Positions 1-8,258 of a stretch of 10,033 nt of DNA are shown here, piece by piece (the stretch's first letter is position 1; every line of letters starts with the position of its first letter). The notes under the pieces were generated by a model, which was not told the origin of the DNA, made no database searches, and worked only from the letters and a program-made list of their open reading frames with translations. The translations under genes and the position numbers were made by a program. The stretch lies in assembly GCA_017408185.1 (NCBI GenBank), contig JAFQVE010000517.1:1-10033 (forward strand), written 5' to 3'. This DNA comes from Oscillospiraceae bacterium (GTDB taxonomy: Bacteria > Bacillota_A > Clostridia > Oscillospirales > JAAYXM01).

Positions 1-3000
1 CGTCTCAACAAGGTCATATGCACGCGGAAGCGTGTGTGCGGTTATCATATTATATATGTAATCGCGATACGGCAGATATTTATCTGCTTCCTCTATCACC
101 GTCTCAGCTGTCGTTTTTGCCCAGTCATAAAGCTGTATATTTTCTCGCGCGGCATCTATTTTTTCTTCTGTATAGTAGGTTGATGCAACCTTACCGTCAC
201 GAACGGAAATCGTTATCTTCTCACTGCGCGGTACACCGTCAAGAGTTACCGTCGCAGTAATATCTGTAACACCAACTCCTACCGGAGCTACATGTCCGTT
301 TCCGTCAACGGTGAGTACGTTCTCATCAGCAGATGAATATACCACGGCTTCTTCCGGAATCGGAAGGCTCTGTCCGTTATTATCATACGCGCGGAGATAA
401 AGCTCTGTTCCCTTGCCGCCTGCCTTTATAACCTGAGTTACGGCGCCGAGCGTAAGGCTCGCAAAGCCGTATTCTATTACGTTAAGCGGAATCGGCTCTG
501 AGAAATAATCATTTCCGTTAAAGGCCACCTTTGCCTTTATCGTTGTTGAACCGACTGTCTTACCGACAAGCTTTGTTTTGCTTTCCATAACTGCAACCGA
601 TGTATCTTCAATGATGTATTCAACCGAAATGTCTCCGGAAGCTATTTTACGTCCATTGGAAAGATATGCATTAACTGCAGGAGCGCCCGAGCCTTCAACA
701 AAGATATCATACTGCGGAACGGTAAACTCAATACGTGAGAGAACATCTTCGGTTACCGTGATGTCAATCGTATTCGAGAGTGTGTCGTCACCGATTTTTG
801 CAGTTGCGGTTATAGTTGCATTTCCCGGAGCAATGGCTGTAAGCTTCGAGCCTGACACGCTAACAACATTTGAATCCGAGGAAGAAAAAGTGATGTTATT
901 ATCCTGATCAGCTTTGTTTCCATGCTTGTTTCCAAAGCTGTATTCTCTTCCGCCACCAAGGATTACCTTTGGTATAACCGTTGTAGTTTCTCCTGCCGCC
1001 ATTGAGGTCTTTTCTGCAGAGAGCCCGACAGATTCAAGACCGCCGACTCCTTCAACATATGAAAGCTGAAGATATGCCGGTATCATATGTGCATAGTTAC
1101 CCTCAGGGCTCTTTGTCAGCGCACGGAAGGTTATTGTATGCACGCCTTTGGTGAGATACATAGTGTTGAGAGATTTAAATTCATTGTAGTTTCTGTTTGT
1201 GGACATATCCGTCCAGAAGCAGAAATTGCCCAAATATGCTCCATCCATATAGAGGTTTGCGTTCTTTGCACCGCGGTAATACTGCGTTCCGAGAAAATCT
1301 ATCTCATACCAGCCGTCATAGTCAACCTGTATATCTATGGCAAGATCTGCATTTTGAGTCTGCCCGACAGATGTAATCTGTGCATGGGTTCCCTGAGCAT
1401 AGCAGCGAAGCTTTGAGCTTGACGGAGTTGATATCGCACTTGCTGTTTTTTTTGTATTTATCTGCCAGCCATATTGGTCAATCTTTACGTCGGAGGCATA
1501 GCCCGAGCCCGGCTTTCTGAAGTCGATAAGCTTGCTTTTCGGGGAATTGGGAGTAACCTTAACTTTAAACGGAGCACTTTCTTTACCGGATTCCCCGCAC
1601 GTTACGGTTGCGATAACGCTTACCCCGTCATGCGGAGCAACGCCGGTGATAACACCGTTCGCCGCCACCTTCAGGTACTGCTCGTCCTGCGGATTTTCAA
1701 GGCGGAACACGGACGTGCAGATATCCGCATTTGCGGTCATCCCGCTTGCATGCTCCGCAACAAAGCTGAGACTTCCCGAGAAGCCTGCTTCAATGCTGTC
1801 TGAGCCAATGATTTCAACGTAGGAAAGAGGTGTTTCGTCCATAACGGTAATGCTTATCGGTATCTTCGTTTCCTTACCCTCTGCATCAATATAGAGGATA
1901 ATATCCGCCTTTCCTGCGGCACGTGCGGTGATAACTCCGTCCTGTGATACAGCCGCAACGGACGGGTCGGAGCTTTCGTACCAGTAAACCGAGTGTTCGC
2001 CAAGATACGGTGTATCGTCATTATAGAAGAGATTATACTCAAGCGTTTTCTTTTCGCCGACTTTAAAATCCGTCTCTCCCAACACCTCAGCTCGGGTGAT
2101 TGTTCTTATTATAGGTCCAAGCGTAATTTTATTAAGATAACAAATCGATGTTCCGATATTGCTGTCCTTTGACGGAGTGAATATAAGGAGATATTCGCCC
2201 GCTTCCGGAACATTCACCCAGAAATCTGTAACGCCTGTTGCGGATTTGGTGTCGCCTTTGAGCGAGCTGTGAATACCGACGTATTTTGCATCTTTAATCA
2301 ATCCGTCAATTTCGTCGGCCTCATAGCGTTTGTTCGGGTCTGCCTTTATCATATGAACGTGAGTGCGTACACCGGTATCATTGGTTGACCCTCTGCCAAT
2401 AGAAAGGCTGTAACGCCCTGCATTTTCAACAAGAAGTCTTACCGCGAGATACGGTCCCGGAGCCTCTTTGTGGTTTCCGTTGTTCGGCTCGTTCCAATAG
2501 GCTTCCTTTAAGTCAAGACGTACATAGTTCGTGTTCACCTGCGGATTCCCTGTGGATGCGAGGTAGTTTTTAGCTCCGTTGCTTGTAAGATACTTTGTTG
2601 GATGCTCTATCGCCCACTTCGGCTCTGTCTCCTTCATTGCGGAGAAGGCTTCCACCTTTTCACCCTGAGCGTTTGTTGTTATGCACGGTTTCCAGCTTGC
2701 TATACCCTGGTTTCTGAAAAGGCCTTCGCCAACCTTTCCGTCAACCCATGTTCTGTCTACGGTCTCACCGCTGTCGCCAAAGACATAGTAATTGTTGGTA
2801 TCCTTTGCCGTTGCCTTATACATCTTTGCCATATCAAATGCACCGCTTGTGATGTTATACACAATCGGCTCGCCCTGATATTCGGGAAGTCCTTCAATCG
2901 GAGCATCGGGGACTGCAATTCCATCCGGTTCGGGCTCAGGCTCAGGCTCCGGAGTTGGCGTGGTGCCGGTAACCGTAACTGCAACGGTGGCGGTTTTTGT

Positions 3001-4902
3001 TACGCCGCCGATTGTTGTTGATACCTCAACAGTAGTCGAACCGGCACCTACAGCGGTAATAACACCGGTTACTTCGTCAACCGTCGCGACGGATGTGTTG
3101 TTGGATTTGAAGGATGGTGTGCCGATAACGAGTGTCTGATTAAGGCTTTCAATCGCCTTTCCCGTGTTGGCGTAAGTTTTGGTTATACTTAATGTTGCGT
3201 TCTCAACACCGCCGATTTCAAGTGAAATGCTCTCGTGCGACAGCTCCATTCTGTCAAACGCAACCTCGTGGAGTGAAAATTCAGTAAAACGACCAACCAA
3301 AGCCGTATCTGCCACAGAAGTGCTGTTGACATTAAGACGCGGGTATATGCCAACGATATCATTACCGTCAGTCAGGTCCATATTGGTACGATACGGCAGA
3401 AATGCCGGTGTTGCAAACATCTTCCACCCGGTTGTGGAATCAGTCGTCTCATAGTCGCCGTCATTCCATACAGTAGCGTTTTTAATATGACCGTTCTGAG
3501 CTGTTCCCTTTTTCCATGCGACATTTATTCCTGCCAATACCGTTGACGGTGCAGGCAAGCTGTTATTTTCTTTTTTATCAAGCTTAATCCAGCCGGTAAA
3601 CTCGTAAAGCTTGCTGTTTCTTTCTACATTGATTCCGTTTCCGGCTTTTGCCTTGGCTTCACTTGTTGTTATGTAAAATCTCGATCCGTTTGTATCGGTT
3701 TTCAATCCCGGAACTGCGTCGTTTCTTCCCGGCATATCTGAAAACGACTCAAGCGTTGATGTTATTTCCGCACCGCTTTTTGTGCCGTCAACCAGCCAGA
3801 TTGTATCAGACTCGGTTGTAGTTGTTCCGAAAGTTCCGTCATCATATATACCGTTCTTGAAATGCTCATCCCCCGCCTTTGCAGGAGCTTTGCTGAGCAA
3901 ATTCTCTCCGACTACCGGGATTTCAACGGAAGAATTTGTTCCGTTTACGGTAACGGTTGCCTTGCCTATAGCTACACCGATAACCTTGCCGTCATTGGTA
4001 ACGGTGAGAATGCCTTCCGGTGTAGCGGAAAGTACAGCCCCCGTCGGAACGCCCGTAAGCGCAAGCGTTTCTCCAACGTGGAGAATCTTCTGCGGAAGAG
4101 TAAGCGATGCTTCCGGCTCCGGCGTGTTGCCACCCGGCTCCTGTCCTGCCGGCACAAGCTTGATGCCGGAGAGAGAAATCTTCTGCCTATAAGGTGACTT
4201 AACAGATGCACCAATCGCAATATATTTTTCATAGAGGTCTGCTCCATCAGGATATGTTTCCTGGTTGGAGTGTTCCGAAAGTGCAATAGGCTGATTTTTC
4301 AGTGATGTAGAATCACAGTAAATCACCAAATAATAGTCCTTATCCTTTGTAAGCGAAACACTTGATACACTCGTTTCTTTCAGCACCGGGGTAAATGCAC
4401 TTTTTTCTGCTGTGCTGAAATTAAACCGACCGAGTACATTCGGATATGCAGTTTCATAATCATCGTCGAGGAAGTAGCACGGAGTTGTTTTGTTATCCGT
4501 TATTGCAGACTGGGTCTTGCATTCGCTCATACTGCAAGCTGAACTTCCTGTATTTTCAACTATGAATATCGCTGTATCTGCAGATTTTGCAGTTGGATCA
4601 TCCGTTTTGAAATACAGATTAAAATTTCCGGAGGATTCTGCAGTAAACGGTAATGCCACATAGGTTCTGTATCCGCTTTTGGTAGCATCCCCCATAGTGC
4701 GACACTGCGCATCGATATTCATAACTCCTTTTTCCACCGTTACCGTATAACGGTCCTCACTGGTATTTTTAATAAGAGTGTTTGCATCAATTGCAATGCT
4801 CTGCTCCTGCGCCGTTGCAAATACCGGCACTGCCGGAAGCAACGATATCATCAGCGCGATGCTTAAAAGCAGTGATAAAATCCTGTTCAGTTTAGTTTTC
4901 AT
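1..4902 (-). CDS. Giant secreted multi-domain Ig-like/CBM-like surface protein, 3' end outside the window
   Basis: The frame is open from an ATG at 4902 to base 1 without a stop, so at least 1634 residues are present and the C-terminus is missing. The start is supported by AAAGGAG 8 nt upstream (4911-4917) and by a signal peptide, residues 1-29, ending PVFA. Visible modules, with rough limits: an N-terminal beta module with four Cys (67, 123, 128, 142) at 30-260; a bacterial Ig-like (Big_2-type) domain at 266-335; a jelly-roll CBM-like module at 335-565 (KLYEFTGW; DGDYETTDSTTGWK); a second Ig-like domain to about 646 (SFKSNNTSVATVDEVTGVI); a Pro-Glu linker at 647-661; a beta module beginning EPIVYNITSGAFDM at 678-930; two Ig-like domains at 935-1118; a CBM6/35-like jelly roll at 1118-1283; and three Ig-like domains at 1288-1567. 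The last 60 residues (DAARENIQLYDWAK, later HTLPRAYD) resemble the helical start of heparinase II/III-type polysaccharide lyases. That last assignment is tentative. Its role in extracellular glycan binding or degradation is inferred. It is a paralogue of the gene just upstream. Confidence 0.9.
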   Translation of the reverse strand, partial: MKTKLNRILSLLLSIALMISLLPAVPVFATAQEQSIAIDANTLIKNTSEDRYTVTVEKGVMNIDAQCRTMGDATKSGYRTYVALPFTAESSGNFNLYFKTDDPTAKSADTAIFIVENTGSSACSMSECKTQSAITDNKTTPCYFLDDDYETAYPNVLGRFNFSTAEKSAFTPVLKETSVSSVSLTKDKDYYLVIYCDSTSLKNQPIALSEHSNQETYPDGADLYEKYIAIGASVKSPYRQKISLSGIKLVPAGQEPGGNTPEPEASLTLPQKILHVGETLALTGVPTGAVLSATPEGILTVTNDGKVIGVAIGKATVTVNGTNSSVEIPVVGENLLSKAPAKAGDEHFKNGIYDDGTFGTTTTESDTIWLVDGTKSGAEITSTLESFSDMPGRNDAVPGLKTDTNGSRFYITTSEAKAKAGNGINVERNSKLYEFTGWIKLDKKENNSLPAPSTVLAGINVAWKKGTAQNGHIKNATVWNDGDYETTDSTTGWKMFATPAFLPYRTNMDLTDGNDIVGIYPRLNVNSTSVADTALVGRFTEFSLHEVAFDRMELSHESISLEIGGVENATLSITKTYANTGKAIESLNQTLVIGTPSFKSNNTSVATVDEVTGVITAVGAGSTTVEVSTTIGGVTKTATVAVTVTGTTPTPEPEPEPEPDGIAVPDAPIEGLPEYQGEPIVYNITSGAFDMAKMYKATAKDTNNYYVFGDSGETVDRTWVDGKVGEGLFRNQGIASWKPCITTNAQGEKVEAFSAMKETEPKWAIEHPTKYLTSNGAKNYLASTGNPQVNTNYVRLDLKEAYWNEPNNGNHKEAPGPYLAVRLLVENAGRYSLSIGRGSTNDTGVRTHVHMIKADPNKRYEADEIDGLIKDAKYVGIHSSLKGDTKSATGVTDFWVNVPEAGEYLLIFTPSKDSNIGTSICYLNKITLGPIIRTITRAEVLGETDFKVGEKKTLEYNLFYNDDTPYLGEHSVYWYESSDPSVAAVSQDGVITARAAGKADIILYIDAEGKETKIPISITVMDETPLSYVEIIGSDSIEAGFSGSLSFVAEHASGMTANADICTSVFRLENPQDEQYLKVAANGVITGVAPHDGVSVIATVTCGESGKESAPFKVKVTPNSPKSKLIDFRKPGSGYASDVKIDQYGWQINTKKTASAISTPSSSKLRCYAQGTHAQITSVGQTQNADLAIDIQVDYDGWYEIDFLGTQYYRGAKNANLYMDGAYLGNFCFWTDMSTNRNYNEFKSLNTMYLTKGVHTITFRALTKSPEGNYAHMIPAYLQLSYVEGVGGLESVGLSAEKTSMAAGETTTVIPKVILGGGREYSFGNKHGNKADQDNNITFSSSDSNVVSVSGSKLTAIAPGNATITATAKIGDDTLSNTIDITVTEDVLSRIEFTVPQYDIFVEGSGAPAVNAYLSNGRKIASGDISVEYIIEDTSVAVMESKTKLVGKTVGSTTIKAKVAFNGNDYFSEPIPLNVIEYGFASLTLGAVTQVIKAGGKGTELYLRAYDNNGQSLPIPEEAVVYSSADENVLTVDGNGHVAPVGVGVTDITATVTLDGVPRSEKITISVRDGKVASTYYTEEKIDAARENIQLYDWAKTTAETVIEEADKYLPYRDYIYNMITAHTLPRAYDLVET
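2996..3114 (-). repeat. DNA block shared with the paralogous gene (copy in the giant gene)
   Basis: This aligns without gaps to 6271-6389. By hand count 106 of 119 bases match, including a 38-bp exact run (3005-3042 = 6280-6317) and a 21-bp exact run (3094-3114 = 6369-6389). It encodes the SFKSNN...TSTT-type strands of the second Ig-like domain in each protein. Confidence 0.85.
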
Positions 4903-4925
4903 ACATTGTTCTCCTTTCTGTTTTA

Positions 4926-5004
4926 CCCTTCCGGGCGGGGTAACAATATCCTACGTTGTAGAGACAATCGTCCTCGACTGTCTGTTTCCGCCCTTCCGGG
5001 CGGG
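4926..5004. repeat. Two copies of a 14-bp CCCTTCCGGGCGGG element
   Basis: The string CCCTTCCGGGCGGG occurs at 4926-4939 and again at 4991-5004. In minus-strand RNA the second copy forms CCGCCC-GGAA-GGGCGG (4988-5003), a 6-bp perfect stem closed by a GGAA (GNRA-type) tetraloop. The first copy has the same loop on a CCC/GGG stem, or alternatively a TTACCC/GGGTAA stem (4923-4928 with 4938-4943). Between them, 4962-4970 and 4975-4983 form a 9-bp stem (AGACAGTCG / CGATTGTCT, one G-U pair) with an AGGA loop. Confidence 0.7.
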
Positions 5005-5011
5005 AGATACG

Positions 5012-5039
5012 CAAAGGGAACTTCTTGTAGTTCCCTTTG
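5012..5039. repeat. Perfect 11-bp inverted repeat with 6-nt loop
   Basis: CAAAGGGAACT (5012-5022) is the exact reverse complement of AGTTCCCTTTG (5029-5039), separated by six bases. In minus-strand RNA this is a strong hairpin about 110 nt upstream of the start codon at 4902. No T-run follows it, so it is not a canonical intrinsic terminator. Confidence 0.8.
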
Positions 5040-5075
5040 AAACCTTCCACGCTTTTGCCGCTCGGCGCGCACCGG

Positions 5076-5166
5076 ATAAATTATTCGCTCATCACAGAGA
5101 CTTGCGTAAACGGCAAAATTAAAATTTTGCCCACGCCGTCTTTTCTGTGATTTCGCTGTAATTTAT
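5076..5166. repeat. Nested long palindrome of about 91 bp
   Basis: Paired arms from outside to inside are ATAAATTA 5076-5083 with 5159-5166; TCACAGA 5092-5098 with 5144-5150; GAC 5099-5101 with GTC 5138-5140; GCGT 5104-5107 with ACGC 5133-5136; and GGCAAAATT 5112-5120 with AATTTTGCC 5123-5131. This makes a long, slightly bulged hairpin in either strand. The 8-nt stretches between the two outer arms are not complementary. They carry TTCGCT in direct orientation on both sides (5084-5089 and 5152-5157). Confidence 0.8.
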
Positions 5167-5227
5167 ACCCGTTTACGCTTATAGGCGGCATTCCTAAACA
5201 AGAACGTTTGCGTTCCCGAATAACGCA

Positions 5228-5254
5228 GGGAGGGTGAACGCCGTCCATCCTCCC
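5228..5254 (-). terminator. Hairpin just after the 983-codon gene, weak terminator candidate
   Basis: GGGAGG (5228-5233) pairs with CCTCCC (5249-5254). The stem continues after one mismatch through TG/CA to a 9-nt loop. It begins about 17 nt after the TAA stop at 5271-5273. No U-tract follows in the minus-strand transcript, so it may protect the 3' end or attenuate transcription rather than terminate it. Confidence 0.35.
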
Positions 5255-5270
5255 CTGTTGTTGTGATTAG

Positions 5271-8222
5271 TTATTCTGCTGTGGCTGTATATACATCAGT
5301 ATAAATTATTTTCTTTTCGCCGTCAACTTGATAAATAAGGTAACCGCGAACTACCTTCTCATCGGCATCTGCCTGAGCTGTAAACTGTCCGTGAGCATCC
5401 GCACTCTGCGATGCTGCTTTCGAACCGAAACCTGTTACCTCCGGCGTTCCGCTCTTTGCAAAGAGTATTCCCGCTTCAACCTTCTCAAATCCCTGCGGCA
5501 CGCAATACTCAATCATATATGCACCGTTTGCGGGATCATCAAGAATAATTACCGGTTCAAGTTCTTTCTCATCGGTGTGTGCTTCAATTTCCGTTCCATC
5601 CCACATAAAGTAGGTGTAGGTATCACCAAAGAATACAGTTTTGCCATCACGTGTCCAATATTTTGCACCGGAAGCCGTGCGAGTCACTTTCGTTCCGTAG
5701 GTGTGTTCTTCCGAAACCTTTGTACCATCATACTTAACCTCGCCGGAAACTGCGGTGTTCCCTTCTTCAACCTCTGCAACCGCGCGAGTTGTGCCGACTT
5801 CAAGAGAATTTACATCGAGATACTTACCTTCGTCAACAAGCCATTTTCCGGTAAGCGTAAAGCCCGTTACTGCAGGAGCTGTTGGCTCTGTTATTTCTCC
5901 GTCATTATCATCATCCATTGAAAGGAACTGCTTGTTTGCATTCCAGAACTCAACAATTTTAAGCTCTGTATTTATCGGCTCATACACTGCCGTAAGAGAA
6001 GTGTTTGTGTTTACAACGTAATTTTCAACCTTTGCATCGGTCTGAAGGAATGCACCGCCGACCTTCCAGCAGATGAATTTGTAATCAGTTGTGTCTTTCG
6101 CTTCCGCAGTGATTTTTGTTCCTGTTACAACATCTTTTGTGTTGTTCACGGTATAACCCGCTGCCGTTACTCCGCTTGCTGCAGCCTCGTAATTTGTGAG
6201 GACACCTGCAGTTACGGTTTCGGGAACCTTATCTTCTCCGCCATCTACGATAACCTTGACCTCTGCGGTCTTTGTAACACCGCCGATTGTTGTTGATACC
6301 TCAACAGTAGTCGAACCTGCACCGACTGCGTTAATAACGCCGGTTGCTTCGTCTACCGTTGCAACAGCTGTGTTGTTGGATTTGAAGGAAGGAGTGCCTG
6401 TAACAATGTCGCCGTTGAAATTTTTAATTTGACTTCCTGTATTGGAGTTGCAAGCTTCTACCGTCACTGTTGCCGTATTTTCCGTTTCGCTGCCGGCTTT
6501 AAGTTCAACATTCTCAGCTGAAAGAACAAGCTCGTCAAAGACAACCTCATGAACGGAAAACTCAGTAAGATAAGCTTCCATTCCGGTATTTTCTACCGTT
6601 GTTTCATAGTTCAGCACAAAGCGGGGAACAAGGTTGACCACATTTGACTCGTCGGTTAAATTCAGATTAGCGTAATTTTGAAGTCGCGATCCTGAAGTGA
6701 AATACTTCCAACCGGTTGTTTCGTCTGCGGTTGTGTAATCTCCATCAGCCCAAACACTAACGTTTCCGCCCGCTTTGTTTGCAGGTTTTGATGATGTGTT
6801 CATGTAGTATGTTACTAATGCTACAGAGGTTCTTGTATAATCAGGCAAAACATAACCGTCCCGTTTGTCAAGCTTTGTCCAACCGGTAAACTCATATATC
6901 TTGCCTTCTTCCGCTGCAATATCTCCATTAAGATCTTCTGCAGTACCTGTATCCATGGTTACATATGTTCTGCAATCATTCTTTACGATTTTAAGACCAT
7001 TGACCGGTTCTGTTCTTCCGGGAAGCTCAAGTCCCGAAGCCGTGGTAGTTGTAATGTCATACGCCTTGCTCACGGCGCTACTCTTATTTAATCCACCATA
7101 CTCCCACGGTGTGGCAGAATCAGCTGCGCCCGTTCCGTATGTACTATGGTAAAGACCGTTCTCAAAATAAGCATTCTTTGCGGAAAGCTTATTCTCCCCG
7201 ACTACCGGAATTTCGATGCTCTGCTTTGTACCATTCACATCTGCGGTAACGGTTACCTTGCCCATAGCTTTGCCGATAACTTCACCTTTTGCGTTTACGG
7301 TTAATATATCAGGAGCGGAGGAAGAAAGAACCGCGCCATAGGGTACGCCTTCAAGCGTAAGCGTTTCGCCCTCGTGGAGAATCTTCTGCGGGAGCGAGAA
7401 CGGAACTTCTGTCTCAACCGCAGTTTCGTCATGCGGGGTAAGAGTTATTGAGGATATAAAACAACGCGAATAATCCGCTCCTAAATTACTCAACTTATAA
7501 GGAGCAAAAACAAGGAGATACTCTCCTGCTTCAAGCGTCTGAGCTTTTGCAGTCATTGAACCATGGCCGTAAACAGAGTCATCTGATATGTAGACACCGA
7601 GTATGTTTGTTGTGATCGCCTCTAAATCAGCGGAGGTATAGTCTTTTTCTTCCTCTGCTTTTACGAGATAAACATTTGCCTGTCCGCCATACTCATTCGC
7701 ACTTTCCGAATCAAGCATAATATCGTATTTACCGGGTGTCGGAACCTTGATTCGCAATGCAAAAGATGTGTCAGCTTCTTTCAAAGTATTCTTTTTAAAA
7801 TCCATTCTAAGATTAGATGATGACAAAATTACATTTCCAAGTGCATTGCCATACTCGAACTTCCATTGCGGAACGTCTCCTTTCAAAGCAGAAAAAGCCT
7901 CTACTTTTTTTCCTTCAGCACTTGTAGTTATTACCTTATCCCATGTAAGCAAATCAGGATTATAAATGTAACTTGTTCCCCATCGACCATTGGCTGCTTT
8001 ACGGTTTACAGTCTCTCCCGTTACCGGATCTATCGCATCATACGTTGTTGCAGTAGTATTATCCGGCACAGTAGCATAATTAAAAAGCGAATCCATATCA
8101 AACGACCCGGTGGTGAGGTCATAGACGATTGGCTCTGCCGTTTCTCCTTCCACCGCAAATACTGACGGAACAAGTGACAGAAGCATTGCCGCCGCAAGGA
8201 TAATTGATAATAGTTTTTTCAT
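5271..8222 (-). CDS. Secreted multi-module Ig-like/CBM-like surface protein, 983 aa
   Basis: The ATG at 8222 is preceded by AAGGAGG (8231-8237) with 8-nt spacing and starts a clear signal peptide (residues 1-23, ending PSVFA). Modules, rough limits: an unrecognised beta module at 30-270 beginning EPIVYDLTTGSFDM and ending in a LEAGEYLLVF strand; a bacterial Ig-like domain at 275-345; a jelly-roll CBM-like module at 350-580 (KIYEFTGWTKLDKRDGY, TTGWKYF, LVPRFVLN); a second Ig-like domain to about 660 (SFKSNNTAVATVDEATGVI); an InlB B-repeat-like strand module at 670-750 (KFICWKVGG, TSLTAVYEP); a lone EF-hand-type loop, DDDNDGEI, at 770-777; and a C-terminal beta region to 983. I see no catalytic domain, LPXTG, SLH repeat or C-terminal membrane helix, so the protein is probably secreted or bound non-covalently. 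A glycan-binding or adhesin role is inferred. Residues 1-660 are colinear with the start of the downstream giant protein. Confidence 0.92.
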   Translation of the reverse strand: MKKLLSIILAAAMLLSLVPSVFAVEGETAEPIVYDLTTGSFDMDSLFNYATVPDNTTATTYDAIDPVTGETVNRKAANGRWGTSYIYNPDLLTWDKVITTSAEGKKVEAFSALKGDVPQWKFEYGNALGNVILSSSNLRMDFKKNTLKEADTSFALRIKVPTPGKYDIMLDSESANEYGGQANVYLVKAEEEKDYTSADLEAITTNILGVYISDDSVYGHGSMTAKAQTLEAGEYLLVFAPYKLSNLGADYSRCFISSITLTPHDETAVETEVPFSLPQKILHEGETLTLEGVPYGAVLSSSAPDILTVNAKGEVIGKAMGKVTVTADVNGTKQSIEIPVVGENKLSAKNAYFENGLYHSTYGTGAADSATPWEYGGLNKSSAVSKAYDITTTTASGLELPGRTEPVNGLKIVKNDCRTYVTMDTGTAEDLNGDIAAEEGKIYEFTGWTKLDKRDGYVLPDYTRTSVALVTYYMNTSSKPANKAGGNVSVWADGDYTTADETTGWKYFTSGSRLQNYANLNLTDESNVVNLVPRFVLNYETTVENTGMEAYLTEFSVHEVVFDELVLSAENVELKAGSETENTATVTVEACNSNTGSQIKNFNGDIVTGTPSFKSNNTAVATVDEATGVINAVGAGSTTVEVSTTIGGVTKTAEVKVIVDGGEDKVPETVTAGVLTNYEAAASGVTAAGYTVNNTKDVVTGTKITAEAKDTTDYKFICWKVGGAFLQTDAKVENYVVNTNTSLTAVYEPINTELKIVEFWNANKQFLSMDDDNDGEITEPTAPAVTGFTLTGKWLVDEGKYLDVNSLEVGTTRAVAEVEEGNTAVSGEVKYDGTKVSEEHTYGTKVTRTASGAKYWTRDGKTVFFGDTYTYFMWDGTEIEAHTDEKELEPVIILDDPANGAYMIEYCVPQGFEKVEAGILFAKSGTPEVTGFGSKAASQSADAHGQFTAQADADEKVVRGYLIYQVDGEKKIIYTDVYTATAE
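6271..6389 (-). repeat. DNA block shared with the paralogous gene (copy in the 983-codon gene)
   Basis: This is the partner of 2996-3114, offset by exactly 3275 bp with no indel and about 89% identical. The surrounding Ig-like and CBM-like regions of the two genes are clearly homologous at protein level but more diverged at DNA level. Confidence 0.85.
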
Positions 8223-8258
8223 GTTTTCTTCCTCCTTGAAATGTATAAAAATGTACTA

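Larger units (their letters stand above)
4903..5270 (-). other. Gene-free, hairpin-rich intergenic region / long leader of the giant gene
   Basis: These 368 bp lie between two paralogous surface genes that point the same way. I see no credible coding sequence here. The stretch holds at least five hairpins readable in minus-strand RNA: 5228-5254, 5076-5166, 5012-5039, 4988-5003 and 4962-4983, plus a weaker one at 4923-4943. None has the U-tract of an intrinsic terminator, so read-through from the upstream gene is possible. I found no convincing sigma70 promoter for the downstream gene. The region could be a structured 5' leader, an RNA processing or stability region between co-transcribed genes, or a relic of inserted palindromic elements. 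Confidence 0.7.

Noticed and set aside
4778..5122. Plus-strand open frame covering the start of the giant gene and the intergenic region
   Set aside because: It overlaps the signal peptide of the minus-strand gene and runs through the hairpin region, with no ribosome binding site or recognisable protein features.
4903..5270. Known riboswitch class such as c-di-GMP-I/II
   Set aside because: I could not find the conserved core motifs of classes I know. The hairpins are reported as unassigned structure instead.
5271..5560. Cell-wall anchor (LPXTG, SLH or C-terminal membrane helix) or dockerin at the end of the 983-aa protein
   Set aside because: The C-terminus is a beta-type sequence ending VYTATAE with no sorting signal, hydrophobic tail or SLH motif. 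Only one EF-hand-type loop is present, where a dockerin needs two.
5328..5921. 197-codon plus-strand open frame
   Set aside because: It is fully antisense to the 983-codon gene, whose signal peptide, ribosome binding site and domain homology are clear. The plus-strand product has no recognisable domain or good start.
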